A stretch of DNA of 64,000 nt from Desulfobacula sp. (GTDB lineage: Bacteria; Desulfobacterota; Desulfobacteria; Desulfobacterales; Desulfobacteraceae): positions 62,001 through 126,000 of the forward strand of contig NZ_JABZFL010000096.1 of the NCBI RefSeq assembly GCF_014237455.1. Direction: 5' to 3'. Shown piece by piece: positions 16,276-25,380 of the stretch. Numbering within the stretch: position 1 is the first letter of the stretch; each line of letters begins with the position of its first letter. The notes under the pieces were generated by a model. The model saw only the letters and a list, made by a program, of their open reading frames with translations, made no database searches and was not told where the DNA came from. The position numbers and the translations under genes are program-made.

Positions 16276-19200
16276 TTACATATTTCTTCTGTATTTTCCG
16301 CCCACTTCATACAATGCCTGGGTGATAGTCCCTAAACTGCAAACCTTGGCGGTCTCCATTAATCTTTCAAACATATTTTCATCATTCAGGGCGGTCTGTT
16401 TCAATTTTTCAAGTGCTTCCTCTGACTTATCCATATTTCTTTCTTTAAATTTACTCAATCTTTCAAGCTGGGCATCTTTCTGCTCATCTGTGGCTCTTGA
16501 AAGCTCTAAATGATTTGCCATTTCAGCATAATCTGCATCAGGATCTTCAAATGTATTGACACCAATAATAGGGTGCTTGCCTGAATGTTTCAGGTATTCA
16601 TAATACATGGATTCTTCCTGAATCTTGCCCCGCTGGTATCCAGTTTCCATGGCACCCAGCACACCACCTCTTTCCGTAATTTTTTCAAATTCAATGAGTA
16701 CGGCCTCTTCCACAAGATCTGTGAGTTCATCCACAATAAAACTTCCCTGCAAAGGATTCTCATTCTGGGTCAGCCCCCATTCCCTGTTGACAATCAACTG
16801 AATGGCAAGAGCACGTCTCACAGATTCTGCAGACGGCGTGGTAATGGCTTCATCAAATGCATTGGTATGCAAGCTGTTGCAATTATCATAAATGGCGCAC
16901 AGTCCCTGAAGTGTAGTACGGATATCATTAAACTGGATATCCTGACAGTGCAGAGATCTGCCGGAGGTCTGAATATGGTATTTCAGCTTCTGGGATTTTT
17001 CATTTGCCTTGTATTTATATTTCATGGCCACAGCCCAGATCCTTCTGGCCACCCTTCCGATAACCGTATATTCCGGATCCATTCCATTGGAAAAGAAAAA
17101 GGAGAGGGAGGGTGCAAAACTGTTAATATCCATACCGCGGGAAAGATAATATTCTACATAGGTAAACCCGTTTGCCAAGGTCAATGCAAGCTGGGTAATG
17201 GGATTGGCGCCTGCTTCTGCAATATGATACCCTGAAATGGAAACCGAATAAAAATTTCTCACCTGGTGATCAATAAAGTATTGCTGGATATCCCCCATCA
17301 TTCTCAAGGCAAATTCAATGGAAAAAATACAGGTATTCTGTCCCTGATCTTCCTTTAAAATATCTGCCTGAACCGTTCCCCTCACATTGGACAGGGCAAA
17401 CTGCTTGATCTCTGTAAATTCTTCTTCAGAGGGATCATGACCGTTTTCCGCTTTAAACTTGTCCATCTGCTGTGCAATGGCTGTATTGATAAACATGGCC
17501 AGCATCATTGGCGCCGGACCGTTGATGGTCATGGAGACCGACGTGTTGGGGGCACACAGGTCAAACCCGCCATACAGCACCTTCACATCATCCAGGGTAC
17601 AGATACTCACCCCGGATGTTCCGATCTTACCGTATATATCAGGGCGAGTGTCCGGGTCAAATCCATAAAGGGTAGCTGAATCAAAGGCTGTGGACAATCT
17701 TTTGGCAGGATAACTGCCAGAAAGCAATTTGAACCGCCGATTGGTATCCTCAGGCCCACCTTCGCCTGCAAACATTCTAGTGGGATCTTCATCTGCCCGT
17801 TTTAAAGGAAATACCCCTGCTGCATAGGGAAAGTTCCCGGCAAAATTCTCTTTTCTCATCCACTTATACTGTTCACCCGGATCTTTGAACTGTGGCAGGG
17901 ATATTTTTGGAATTTTTGAATGGGAGAGTGATTCGCTGTATAAAGGCGCCCTGAATTCCTTGCCACGGACATAATACACCAGTTCATCCTTCTCATATAT
18001 CTCTTTGCAGGTATTGAATTCATTAATGCTCTTATCGGTCTCCTCTTCTATGAGAGACTGGGCATCTGCAACCGCCCCCTTAAATTTTTCCAGGGCCTCG
18101 GGCAATTGGTCAAGGCCCATATCCTCCATAGCCTTTGAAGCCTCAATCAAATGCCACCGTTTGCGTACAGCTTCAGCCTGTTCTTCGGTTGTTTTGTGGT
18201 ATTGCCTTACCGTATCGGCAATCTCGGCAAGGTATCGTGTTCTCTCTCCCGGGATAATAATAGTTTTTGAAGAAGATTCTTTTCTGCCCGTCCTCGGAAT
18301 ACTGGACTCATACTTAATATTTTTCTTTTCTGCGATGAGATCCAGAAGCTCATGATAAAAGGCGGTTATCCCGTCATCATTAAACTTGGATGCAATCGTT
18401 CCATACACCGGCAGATCTTTCGGGTCTATATTCCAGGCCTTCCGATTTCTCTGAACCTGTTTCCGTACATCCCTTAACGCATCTTCACTGCCTTTTTTCT
18501 CATACTTGTTTACCACAACAATATCAGCGTAATCCAGCATATCTATCTTTTCCAGCTGGGAGGGGGCACCAAATTCTGCTGTCATGACATAAATGGACAT
18601 ATCCACCAGGTCAACCACCCTTGAATCCCCCTGACCAATACCGGCAGTTTCAACAATAATAATATCATAACCGGCTGCCTTGACCACATTGATTGCATCC
18701 AACAAAGCCTCGGGAAGCTCTGTCTGGGATCGTCTGGTTGCTAAAGACCGCATATAGACACGACCTGTTTCTATGGAATTCATCCTGATTCTGTCACCCA
18801 GGAGGGCGCCGCCTGTTTTCCTTCTGGACGGATCACAGGAAATAATGGCAATATTGACATCTTTAAGATCGTGCAGAATCCTGATAATCAATTCATCTGT
18901 CAAAGACGACTTGCCTGCTCCACCGGTTCCGGTTAACCCGATGACGGGAACATCACTTTTATCTGCAATTTTGGAAATAATTGAAATAATTTTTTCAAAT
19001 GTATCCCGGTCGTTTGCTTTGGCCTCCTGAACCGCAGAAATAAAATTTGCCGTCACATATTTATTATCGATATTCAGATTCTCATAATCAAGATTCTCAT
19101 AATCAACCGAAGGAAAATCCATGGTTCGCATCATATCATTGATCATACCCTGAAGCCCAATTTTTGCGCCGTCTTCAGGAGAATAGATCCGGGTCACACC

Positions 19201-19545
19201 ATAGGCATGCAGATCATCCATTTCTGAAGGAATGATAACACCGCCTCCGCCGCCAAAAATTTTAATATGCGAAGCGCCTTTTTCTTTTAAGAGATCCACC
19301 ATATACTTAAAATATTCGACATGCCCGCCCTGGTAACTGGATACGGCAATGCCCTGTGCATCTTCTTCTATTGCGGCATCCACAACTTCTTTTGCAGACC
19401 GGTTATGACCGATATGGATCACTTCCGCACCGGAATCCTGCAAAATTCTTCTCATTATATTTATGGAAGCATCATGACCGTCAAAAAGTGATGTGGCGGT
19501 AACGATTTTAACTGAATGCTTGGGTTTGTAACTCTGGGTTTCCAT
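16276..19545 (-). CDS. icmF: Fused isobutyryl-CoA mutase (IcmF): B12 domain, G-protein chaperone and mutase in one chain
   Basis: A 1089-residue adenosylcobalamin enzyme interconverting isobutyryl-CoA and butyryl-CoA; family members also act on isovaleryl/pivalyl-CoA. Domain order: cobalamin-binding (about 10-145, base-off histidine in [15 protein letters not shown], then FGGGGGVI), MeaI-type GTPase (about 185-420, P-loop GTGGAGKSS), linker, and mutase TIM barrel (about 560-1089). In the mutase part RMFAGEGG has phenylalanine where methylmalonyl-CoA mutases have tyrosine, and [10 protein letters not shown] matches IcmF. This separates it from methylmalonyl-CoA mutase. The ATG at 19545 has AAGGAG upstream. 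It sits between tetR and the thiolase gene and is probably co-transcribed with both. With the dehydrogenase, hydratase, Hbd and thiolase encoded nearby it gives a route from isobutyrate to acetyl-CoA. Confidence 0.9.
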   Translation of the reverse strand: METQSYKPKHSVKIVTATSLFDGHDASINIMRRILQDSGAEVIHIGHNRSAKEVVDAAIEEDAQGIAVSSYQGGHVEYFKYMVDLLKEKGASHIKIFGGGGGVIIPSEMDDLHAYGVTRIYSPEDGAKIGLQGMINDMMRTMDFPSVDYENLDYENLNIDNKYVTANFISAVQEAKANDRDTFEKIISIISKIADKSDVPVIGLTGTGGAGKSSLTDELIIRILHDLKDVNIAIISCDPSRRKTGGALLGDRIRMNSIETGRVYMRSLATRRSQTELPEALLDAINVVKAAGYDIIIVETAGIGQGDSRVVDLVDMSIYVMTAEFGAPSQLEKIDMLDYADIVVVNKYEKKGSEDALRDVRKQVQRNRKAWNIDPKDLPVYGTIASKFNDDGITAFYHELLDLIAEKKNIKYESSIPRTGRKESSSKTIIIPGERTRYLAEIADTVRQYHKTTEEQAEAVRKRWHLIEASKAMEDMGLDQLPEALEKFKGAVADAQSLIEEETDKSINEFNTCKEIYEKDELVYYVRGKEFRAPLYSESLSHSKIPKISLPQFKDPGEQYKWMRKENFAGNFPYAAGVFPLKRADEDPTRMFAGEGGPEDTNRRFKLLSGSYPAKRLSTAFDSATLYGFDPDTRPDIYGKIGTSGVSICTLDDVKVLYGGFDLCAPNTSVSMTINGPAPMMLAMFINTAIAQQMDKFKAENGHDPSEEEFTEIKQFALSNVRGTVQADILKEDQGQNTCIFSIEFALRMMGDIQQYFIDHQVRNFYSVSISGYHIAEAGANPITQLALTLANGFTYVEYYLSRGMDINSFAPSLSFFFSNGMDPEYTVIGRVARRIWAVAMKYKYKANEKSQKLKYHIQTSGRSLHCQDIQFNDIRTTLQGLCAIYDNCNSLHTNAFDEAITTPSAESVRRALAIQLIVNREWGLTQNENPLQGSFIVDELTDLVEEAVLIEFEKITERGGVLGAMETGYQRGKIQEESMYYEYLKHSGKHPIIGVNTFEDPDADYAEMANHLELSRATDEQKDAQLERLSKFKERNMDKSEEALEKLKQTALNDENMFERLMETAKVCSLGTITQALYEVGGKYRRNM

Positions 19546-19662
19546 ACTTATTCTTTCTCCTTTTAAAAACATTCGGGAGTTTGATAAAACTAAACAAAGT
19601 TTATACGCTATATTTTAACTGTCACAAAATTAAAAAAAAATAAATAAAAAAATTTATTTTTA

Positions 19663-20313
19663 TTAAAATATAAGTCCAAGAATAAAATCGGTTTGAATTT
19701 TAATATATTCCTCGATGGTAAAATTTCTTTGTAGATGCCAGCGCCGAAAGGCCCACATCTGGCCCAGTACAGATATGTTGTGACCCACAAGATTTAATAT
19801 TTTTTCATCAAGCTTTGGGAAATTATTTTTCCCGGAGAGAGAAGAAAGCGCATTAATAAAAATGTCTGTTATATTCAACTCATTTACCAGGATTCTTGCT
19901 TTCCATTTTTCCGGCAGAAATTGAGTCACCTGGTACATCATGAGAATATGGTCTCCCATCTTATCACAAACATAAAAATAATGACGAATAACCCGGGCAA
20001 GTCTCTCTTCTTCTTTATCTGTATCTGATAACGCATTTTCAACAGCATCCCAGACCTCCTCATGAATGGTTTTACACACCAGATAAAGAAGATCCTCTTT
20101 AGAACTGACATATTCATATAAAGAACCGATGGAAAAGTTGGCAGCCTTTGCAATCATCCGTGTCGTGGTCTTGTGGTACCCGTGTTCAATGAAAAGCGTA
20201 ACCGTAGAATCAATGATCTGGCGTCTTCTTTCACGAACCAGTTCAGGATTTTTTATTTGTGTCGGGACTTCTATGTCAGATATTGGAGTTTTGGATTTTT
20301 TAATTTTTCTCAA
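19663..20313 (-). CDS. TetR-family regulator of acyl-CoA catabolism
   Basis: A 216-residue repressor-type protein. The N-terminal helix-turn-helix (about residues 27-75) shows RRRQIIDSTVTLFIEHGYHKTTTRMIAKAA and the SIGSLYEYVSSKEDLLYLV recognition region; the C-terminal part fits acyl-CoA-sensing TetR proteins. The start is a TTG at 20313 with GGGAG 7 bp upstream; the next in-frame ATG is inside the DNA-binding domain. Its own upstream region holds a GAGCGCTC palindrome (20373-20380), shared with the dehydrogenase operon (20539) and the ligase-like gene (3100), which suggests autoregulation and a small regulon. The inducer is probably a short-chain acyl-CoA, by inference only. Confidence 0.88.
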   Translation of the reverse strand: MRKIKKSKTPISDIEVPTQIKNPELVRERRRQIIDSTVTLFIEHGYHKTTTRMIAKAANFSIGSLYEYVSSKEDLLYLVCKTIHEEVWDAVENALSDTDKEEERLARVIRHYFYVCDKMGDHILMMYQVTQFLPEKWKARILVNELNITDIFINALSSLSGKNNFPKLDEKILNLVGHNISVLGQMWAFRRWHLQRNFTIEEYIKIQTDFILGLIF

Positions 20314-20366
20314 ATGACCACTCCCTTCCCTTTAATAATTTTAATCATAATTGTCATTGACAGCAC

Positions 20367-20386
20367 TTGAACGAGCGCTCAGTCAA
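20367..20386. promoter_or_regulatory. TetR-type operator, site 2 (tetR promoter side)
   Basis: Palindrome TTGAacGAGCGCTCagTCAA with symmetric TTGA/TCAA outer arms. It lies 54 bp before the tetR start codon. On the minus strand a TTGACA (revcomp of 20415-20420) stands upstream, so the operator sits between the -35 box and tetR. Confidence 0.65.
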
Positions 20387-20494
20387 AACTTTTTGTTGCA
20401 TTTATTCCAATTCTTGTCAAGAAATTATCTAAAGAGTTCCTTTGAATTTTTATCTTTTATTATTCAAGAATAAAACAAAACCTTTAAAAAACAT

Positions 20495-20522
20495 TTGACA
20501 AATTAATCTCTTTAAATATAGT
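20495..20522 (+). promoter_or_regulatory. Promoter of the acyl-CoA dehydrogenase operon
   Basis: TTGACA at 20495-20500, 16-bp spacer, TATAGT at 20517-20522, within the 322-bp tetR-acd gap. The operator at 20539 covers the early transcribed region. The rest of this gap is AT-rich with no other signal I can name. Confidence 0.6.
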
Positions 20523-20538
20523 ATTTTAAATATAGACT

Positions 20539-20546
20539 GAGCGCTC
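20539..20546. promoter_or_regulatory. TetR-type operator, site 3 (dehydrogenase promoter)
   Basis: GAGCGCTC core flanked by GACT and GATC, about 17 bp beyond the -10 box at 20517-20522. Position relative to the promoter matches site 1 at 3099. Binding there would block transcript initiation or clearance. Confidence 0.62.
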
Positions 20547-20635
20547 GATCAGTTTCTTGAATTATCGAGCAATTTTATGGCTAAAAAAACCATAAGCAAA
20601 AATAAAAATAACTCATAATATGAAGGAGGCGCAGG

Positions 20636-21784
20636 GTGGATTTTGACCTTACCAAAGAGCAGGAAATGATCCGTAAGGAAGTTAGAAAGTTTGCCCAAAA
20701 AGAGATTGCCCCCATTGCGGGAGAGCTTGATGAAAAAGAAGAATTTTCAGAAAAGCTGACCCTGCAAATGGGAGAAATCGGTCTTTTCGGCATGTTTGTT
20801 TCAGAAAAGTATGAAGGCCAGGAAATGGACTATATTTCCTACATTATCGGCGTTGAAGAAATTGCAAGAATTGACGGTTCCCAGGCTGCCACCATTGCTG
20901 CAGCCAATTCGCTGGGCATCGGTCCGATCTACTATTTTGGTACTGAAGAGCAAAAACAAAAATATCTGCCCAAACTTTGCGCAGGGGAAGGCCTGTGGGG
21001 ATTTGGCTTGACTGAACCCACTGCCGGATCTGATGCCGGCGGCAGCAAAACAACCGCTGTCCTGGATGGAAACGAATGGGTTATCAATGGATCAAAAATA
21101 TTTATCACCAATGCTGCCTGTGATATGACCATGGGCGTAACGGTCCAGGCAATTACCGGCACAAGGGACAGCGGCAAACCTGAATATTCCTGTATCCTTG
21201 TTGAAGCGGGCACACCAGGATTTAAGGCCATCCCCATGCACAAAAAATTGATGTGGCGATCCTCCAACACAGCGGAACTCTATTTTGATGATGTCAGGGT
21301 CCCCAAAGAGAATATACTGGGTCAAAAAGGCGACGGGTTCCATCAGATGCTGTCAACCCTTGACGGAGGAAGGCTTTCCATCGGTGCCATGGGCCTTGGC
21401 GGTGCCCAGGGGGCCTATGACCTTGCTTTGAAATATGCCAAAGAAAGAAAACAGTTTGGACAGCCCATTTCAAAATTCCAGGCCATTGCCTTTAAACTGG
21501 CAGACTGTGCCATGGAAATAGAGTGTGCCAGGAATCTTTTATACAAAGCCTGCTGGCTCAAAAGCAATAAACGTCCCTTTGAAAAGGAAGCTGCCATGGG
21601 CAAACTTTATTGTTCTGAAGTCATGTCCAGGGTTGCGGATCATGCTGTCCAGATTCATGGAGGATATGGTTTGATGAAAGAATACAATGTGGAAAGATTT
21701 TACAGGGACCAGAAGCTCTTGGAAATCGGTGAAGGGACTTCAGAAGTTCAACGCATTGTGATTTCACGTCATATTGGCTGCTGA
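20636..21784 (+). CDS. Short-chain-type acyl-CoA dehydrogenase
   Basis: A 382-residue FAD enzyme oxidising an acyl-CoA to the 2-enoyl-CoA and passing electrons to ETF. Start is GTG at 20636 with AAGGAGG upstream. FAD-binding segments are GFGLTEPTAGSDAGG (about 123) and INGSKIFITNA; the C-terminal motif is LLEIGEGTSEVQR. The glutamate just before GTS (about E366) is the catalytic base position of butyryl- and medium-chain enzymes. True isovaleryl-CoA dehydrogenases usually have alanine there and a base elsewhere. So, despite leucine-pathway neighbours, a butyryl-CoA or 2-methyl-branched substrate is at least as likely. First gene of the operon, behind a TetR operator. Confidence 0.9.
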   Translation: MDFDLTKEQEMIRKEVRKFAQKEIAPIAGELDEKEEFSEKLTLQMGEIGLFGMFVSEKYEGQEMDYISYIIGVEEIARIDGSQAATIAAANSLGIGPIYYFGTEEQKQKYLPKLCAGEGLWGFGLTEPTAGSDAGGSKTTAVLDGNEWVINGSKIFITNAACDMTMGVTVQAITGTRDSGKPEYSCILVEAGTPGFKAIPMHKKLMWRSSNTAELYFDDVRVPKENILGQKGDGFHQMLSTLDGGRLSIGAMGLGGAQGAYDLALKYAKERKQFGQPISKFQAIAFKLADCAMEIECARNLLYKACWLKSNKRPFEKEAAMGKLYCSEVMSRVADHAVQIHGGYGLMKEYNVERFYRDQKLLEIGEGTSEVQRIVISRHIGC

Positions 21785-21827
21785 TATTCCGCCTTTATTT
21801 ATATTTGGTAATTCATAGGAGAACATT

Positions 21828-22613
21828 ATGAGCACAACCGATCTTCTGTTAGTTGAAGAAAAAAGAAAGGCTGTCATCCTGACCATGAACAGACCCAAAG
21901 TGATGAACTGCCTGAATTTTGATCTTTTATATGCCATCAGAGACAAAATTGATGATCTTCAATACAGAAACGATATCCGAACAGTCATTATTACCGGCGC
22001 AGGTGAGAAATCATTCTGTGCCGGCGCTGATTTAAAAGAGAGGGTTTCTCTGACCCCGGATGAGGTAAAAAAATTTATTATCACCATCAGAAATCTTTTG
22101 ACATCTATCCAGAATCTTCCCATACCGGTCATTTCGGCCGTGAATGGGATTGCCCTGGGCGGCGGCACTGAAGTGGCCCTGGCATCGGACATTCGCATTG
22201 CCTCTGAAAACGCAAGTATGGGACTGACAGAAGCAAGGCTTGCCATCATCCCGGGAGGCGGCGGTACCCAGCGGCTACCGAGAATCATTGGAGTAGCAAA
22301 AGCCAAGGAACTGATCTTTACGGGCAAGCGTGTTAACGCAAAAGAAGCCCTTGATATCGGCCTTGTTAACAGGGTCACAACGCCTGAAACCCTTTTGGAT
22401 GACTGCATGGAAATGGCAGACATGATTGCCGAAACCGGTCCCATTGCCGTTGAAATGGCCAAATATGCCATTGATAGAGGTATTGAAACCGACCTTGCCA
22501 CAGGGCTTGCCATTGAATCCAATGCATACAGGGTAACCATACCCACTGAGGACAGAATCGAAGGACTGACCGCTTTTAAAGAAAAGAGAAAACCTCGTTA
22601 CAAAGGGAGATAA
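21828..22613 (+). CDS. Enoyl-CoA hydratase, methylglutaconyl-CoA hydratase-like
   Basis: A 261-residue crotonase-fold enzyme. Oxyanion-hole segments are FCAGADLKER (about 64) and GIALGGGTEVALASDIR (about 105). Both catalytic glutamates are present, in GGTEVA and GLTEARLA. The stretch LAIIPGGGGTQRLPR is typical of the AUH/LiuC group, which hydrates 3-methylglutaconyl-CoA to HMG-CoA, though these enzymes can also hydrate crotonyl-CoA. GGAG precedes the ATG. It lies between the dehydrogenase and carboxyltransferase genes, which supports the leucine-pathway reading. Confidence 0.87.
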   Translation: MSTTDLLLVEEKRKAVILTMNRPKVMNCLNFDLLYAIRDKIDDLQYRNDIRTVIITGAGEKSFCAGADLKERVSLTPDEVKKFIITIRNLLTSIQNLPIPVISAVNGIALGGGTEVALASDIRIASENASMGLTEARLAIIPGGGGTQRLPRIIGVAKAKELIFTGKRVNAKEALDIGLVNRVTTPETLLDDCMEMADMIAETGPIAVEMAKYAIDRGIETDLATGLAIESNAYRVTIPTEDRIEGLTAFKEKRKPRYKGR

Positions 22614-22621
22614 AAAAACCC

Positions 22622-24211
22622 ATGACTGAAAATAAAAAATTTTGGGAAGCCGAAGAAAAAAAACTTGAAGAACGGCGACAGGAAGCCATATGGCCTGGCG
22701 GGCAAAAGGCGGTTGACAAGCTTTCCAAAAGAGACAAACGCCCTGTCAGAGAATTGATAACAGACGTGATAGATCCTGACACCCCGTTTTTTGAACTTTC
22801 CACACTGGCAGGATTCGGCATGAATTATCCAGGTGTTGATGATGTTCATTGTGCAGGGATTGTCACAGGGATAGGCAAAGTTCACGGGAACTGGACCATG
22901 ATCATGGGAAGTGACAGCCGGGTTAAAGCAGGCACTTATTTTCCCATTACCTTAAAAAAACATATGAGAGCCCAGGCCATTGCAGAAAAATGTGGTTTGA
23001 ACTGCATTTATATCGCTGACTCCGGAGGGGTTTTCCTCCCCATGCAGGCAGATGTATTTCCTGATGACCAGCATTTTGGGTCCATCTTTTATAACATGGC
23101 CAGAATGTCAGCCATGGGACTTCGTCAGGTCACCTTAAGTACGGGTGGAAATACGGCAGGCGGTGCCTATATTGTATTTATGGCCTGTGAATCCATCATG
23201 ATTGACAAACAGTCCTTTTCATTTCTCGGCGGTCCTCCCCTTGTAAAAATGGCCACGGGAGAAGAAATTTCTGCAGAGAATCTTGGGGGCGCCAGGGTTC
23301 ATACTGAGATCTCCGGGGGTGCAGACCATCTATGTGCTGACCAGACCCAGGCCGTTGCAAAAGTAAGAGAGCTGCTCTCCCTGACTGCACCGCAAAAAAT
23401 CCATCTTCACAGATATGAACCTCAGGAGCCTGAAGTATCTCCTGATACCATCTATGATATATTGCCCACGTCCCCCCACCAGGGAATTAATGGATTAAAA
23501 TTTATTGAAGCTATTGCAGATGGATCTGAGTTCATTGAAAGCAAGAAAAATTTTGCCCCGGGCCGGGGTTCCAATATTCTGACTGGAAAAATCAGAATAT
23601 TGGGGCTTCCCATCGGGGTTGTCTGCTCTAATGCAGCAGGAATTATCTTTCATGAAGCTGCCAAAAAAGTAGCGGAGTGGGTGGTTCGATGTTCCTATGA
23701 AAAAATCCCTTTACTGTTTATCCAGAGTTCACCCGGATACATGATTGGCTCTGACTCGGAACATGCCGGAATCGGTAAATTTGGTGCGGATATGGTTCGG
23801 GCTGTCTCCTGTGCCCAGGTGCCAAGGATTCAGCTGGTTATCGGCCCTGATAACGGGGCGGCCAATTACGGTATGTGCGGAAGAGCTTACAAACCCAACT
23901 TTCTGTTTTCAACAATGAGAGCCAGAACCGGGGTTATGAGCGGGAGAAGTGCCGGCGGCGTTCTATTAAGCATTGAGCAGGCAAAACGGAAAGCCAAAGG
24001 GACTCCCATGACACCAGAGGAAGTAGGTGAATTTCAACAGAAAATGATTGATAAATATGATGGCGAAGCCCACCCCTTTTTCTGTGCATCACGGCTTTTA
24101 AATGATCGTGTGATTAAATTTTGTGAGATCAGGGACTGGCTTGCCATGGCTTTTGAAGTCAGCCTTATCAAACCCATTGATGATCCAACATTTGGAAATT
24201 TCAGATTTTAA
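22622..24211 (+). CDS. Acyl-CoA carboxylase carboxyltransferase subunit (methylcrotonyl-CoA carboxylase beta-like)
   Basis: A 529-residue carboxyltransferase with N- and C-terminal crotonase-like halves. FLGGPPLVKMATGEEISAENLGGARVHT (about 200-227) and TGGNTAGGAYIVFMACE mark the acyl-CoA site; GRGSNILTGKIRILGLPIGVVCSNAAG and GANYGMCGRAY-type segments mark the biotin half. The length fits MccB (about 535). It would transfer CO2 from carboxybiotin to 3-methylcrotonyl-CoA. No biotin carboxylase or biotin-carrier gene is in the window, so the partner must be encoded elsewhere, or the protein works in another complex such as a decarboxylase. It starts 8 bp after the hydratase gene. Confidence 0.87.
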   Translation: MTENKKFWEAEEKKLEERRQEAIWPGGQKAVDKLSKRDKRPVRELITDVIDPDTPFFELSTLAGFGMNYPGVDDVHCAGIVTGIGKVHGNWTMIMGSDSRVKAGTYFPITLKKHMRAQAIAEKCGLNCIYIADSGGVFLPMQADVFPDDQHFGSIFYNMARMSAMGLRQVTLSTGGNTAGGAYIVFMACESIMIDKQSFSFLGGPPLVKMATGEEISAENLGGARVHTEISGGADHLCADQTQAVAKVRELLSLTAPQKIHLHRYEPQEPEVSPDTIYDILPTSPHQGINGLKFIEAIADGSEFIESKKNFAPGRGSNILTGKIRILGLPIGVVCSNAAGIIFHEAAKKVAEWVVRCSYEKIPLLFIQSSPGYMIGSDSEHAGIGKFGADMVRAVSCAQVPRIQLVIGPDNGAANYGMCGRAYKPNFLFSTMRARTGVMSGRSAGGVLLSIEQAKRKAKGTPMTPEEVGEFQQKMIDKYDGEAHPFFCASRLLNDRVIKFCEIRDWLAMAFEVSLIKPIDDPTFGNFRF

Positions 24212-24237
24212 AAATATAACTTAAGGAGAAAACAAAC

Positions 24238-25362
24238 ATGACAGAATATGATTACTGGAAAATCTTTCCAAGGATGCCCAAAAAGGTCACCCTTGGCGAT
24301 ATTACAATCCGTGACGGATTCCAGCATCTTGAAAAATTTATTTCTACGCCTGCTAAAATCACTTATCTTGAAGAATTGATTTTTGCAGGATGCCGCAACA
24401 TTGAAGTCACCAATCTGGGGAATCCGAGAAGTATGCCCCAGTTCAGTGATGCCGAAGAACTTCTGGCCCATCTCAAAGGCGATAATTTTATCAGCCGGGC
24501 GGCCAAAAAAGGCATTAACATGGACGATGTGGTCTTGACCGCCATCACCATTCGCGAACCATCCGTTGACCGGGCCATTGAACTTAAAAAAAGAGGTGTC
24601 GGCCCGGACAGGGTATTAATGATGGTCTCCACCGAAGAAGAACACCATTTTGCCAATTCCGGCACCACCCTTCCAAACTATTGGAAAGAGGCTGAAAGAT
24701 CTATTAAAAAATGCTCCGATGCCGGTATTAAAATGTGCGGTACGGTCAGTACCATCTGGGGAAGCCCCATTGGCGGTGCCACTGAACTAAAGGATGCCGT
24801 GGAATTTACCAAACACTGGCTTGATATTGGGGCCAGTGATATTGAGCATGCCGATCATGACGGGTCTGCATCTGCGGCAGACGTCTATCGGTATTTTTCC
24901 ATGATCCTTGATGATATCCCGGACACAAGCCTTCACATTGCCCATTTTCATGAAACAAAAAGAGTGGCCGCAGCCTCGGTTCTTGCGGCTCTCCAGGCAG
25001 GCATCTGCCATTTTGAAGCAACCCTTGGTGGTCTTGGCGGACAGCCGGCCAACTTCCTGGGTGACAGGCCCATTAAAGGCACAGGCGATTATTATTATGA
25101 TGATGCAAGATATGTGGGATTGGTCTGCCTTGAAGATACGCTTGTACAAATTGATGAAATGGGTATAGAACATGGATATGATGTTGACAGAATCCTGTGG
25201 CTGGGTAAACAGATGGAAAAAACTGTTGGCACAAGATTAAGAAGTGAGGCTATGATCAACGGCAGAACCCTTAAGGAAGGGCATATGCAGTATGCCAGAC
25301 CCGGACTTGCAAAAATTAAAAAAAAACTGGGTGAATCGCCGGATCAAAGTTTTCCCGAATAA
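24238..25362 (+). CDS. HMG-CoA-lyase-like DRE-TIM protein lacking the catalytic cysteine loop
   Basis: A 374-residue TIM-barrel protein of the HMG-CoA lyase/isopropylmalate synthase superfamily, longer than the usual 300. RDGFQH (about 22) supplies the arginine and metal aspartate, and AHFHETKRVAAASVLAALQAG supplies the two metal histidines. In true HMG-CoA lyases a GGCPYAxGASGN loop follows and carries the catalytic cysteine and a metal asparagine. Here it reads GLGGQPANFLGDRP, with glutamine for cysteine. By position it should cleave HMG-CoA to acetoacetate and acetyl-CoA, and an acetoacetyl-CoA synthetase gene follows, but chemistry or substrate may differ. AGGAG upstream supports the start. 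Confidence 0.8.
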   Translation: MTEYDYWKIFPRMPKKVTLGDITIRDGFQHLEKFISTPAKITYLEELIFAGCRNIEVTNLGNPRSMPQFSDAEELLAHLKGDNFISRAAKKGINMDDVVLTAITIREPSVDRAIELKKRGVGPDRVLMMVSTEEEHHFANSGTTLPNYWKEAERSIKKCSDAGIKMCGTVSTIWGSPIGGATELKDAVEFTKHWLDIGASDIEHADHDGSASAADVYRYFSMILDDIPDTSLHIAHFHETKRVAAASVLAALQAGICHFEATLGGLGGQPANFLGDRPIKGTGDYYYDDARYVGLVCLEDTLVQIDEMGIEHGYDVDRILWLGKQMEKTVGTRLRSEAMINGRTLKEGHMQYARPGLAKIKKKLGESPDQSFPE

Positions 25363-25380
25363 TGATGACAAGGAGACATT

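Noticed and set aside
19546-19662. Cobalamin riboswitch before icmF
   Set aside because: The 117-bp gap is AT-rich and too short, and no B12-box-like sequence is seen.
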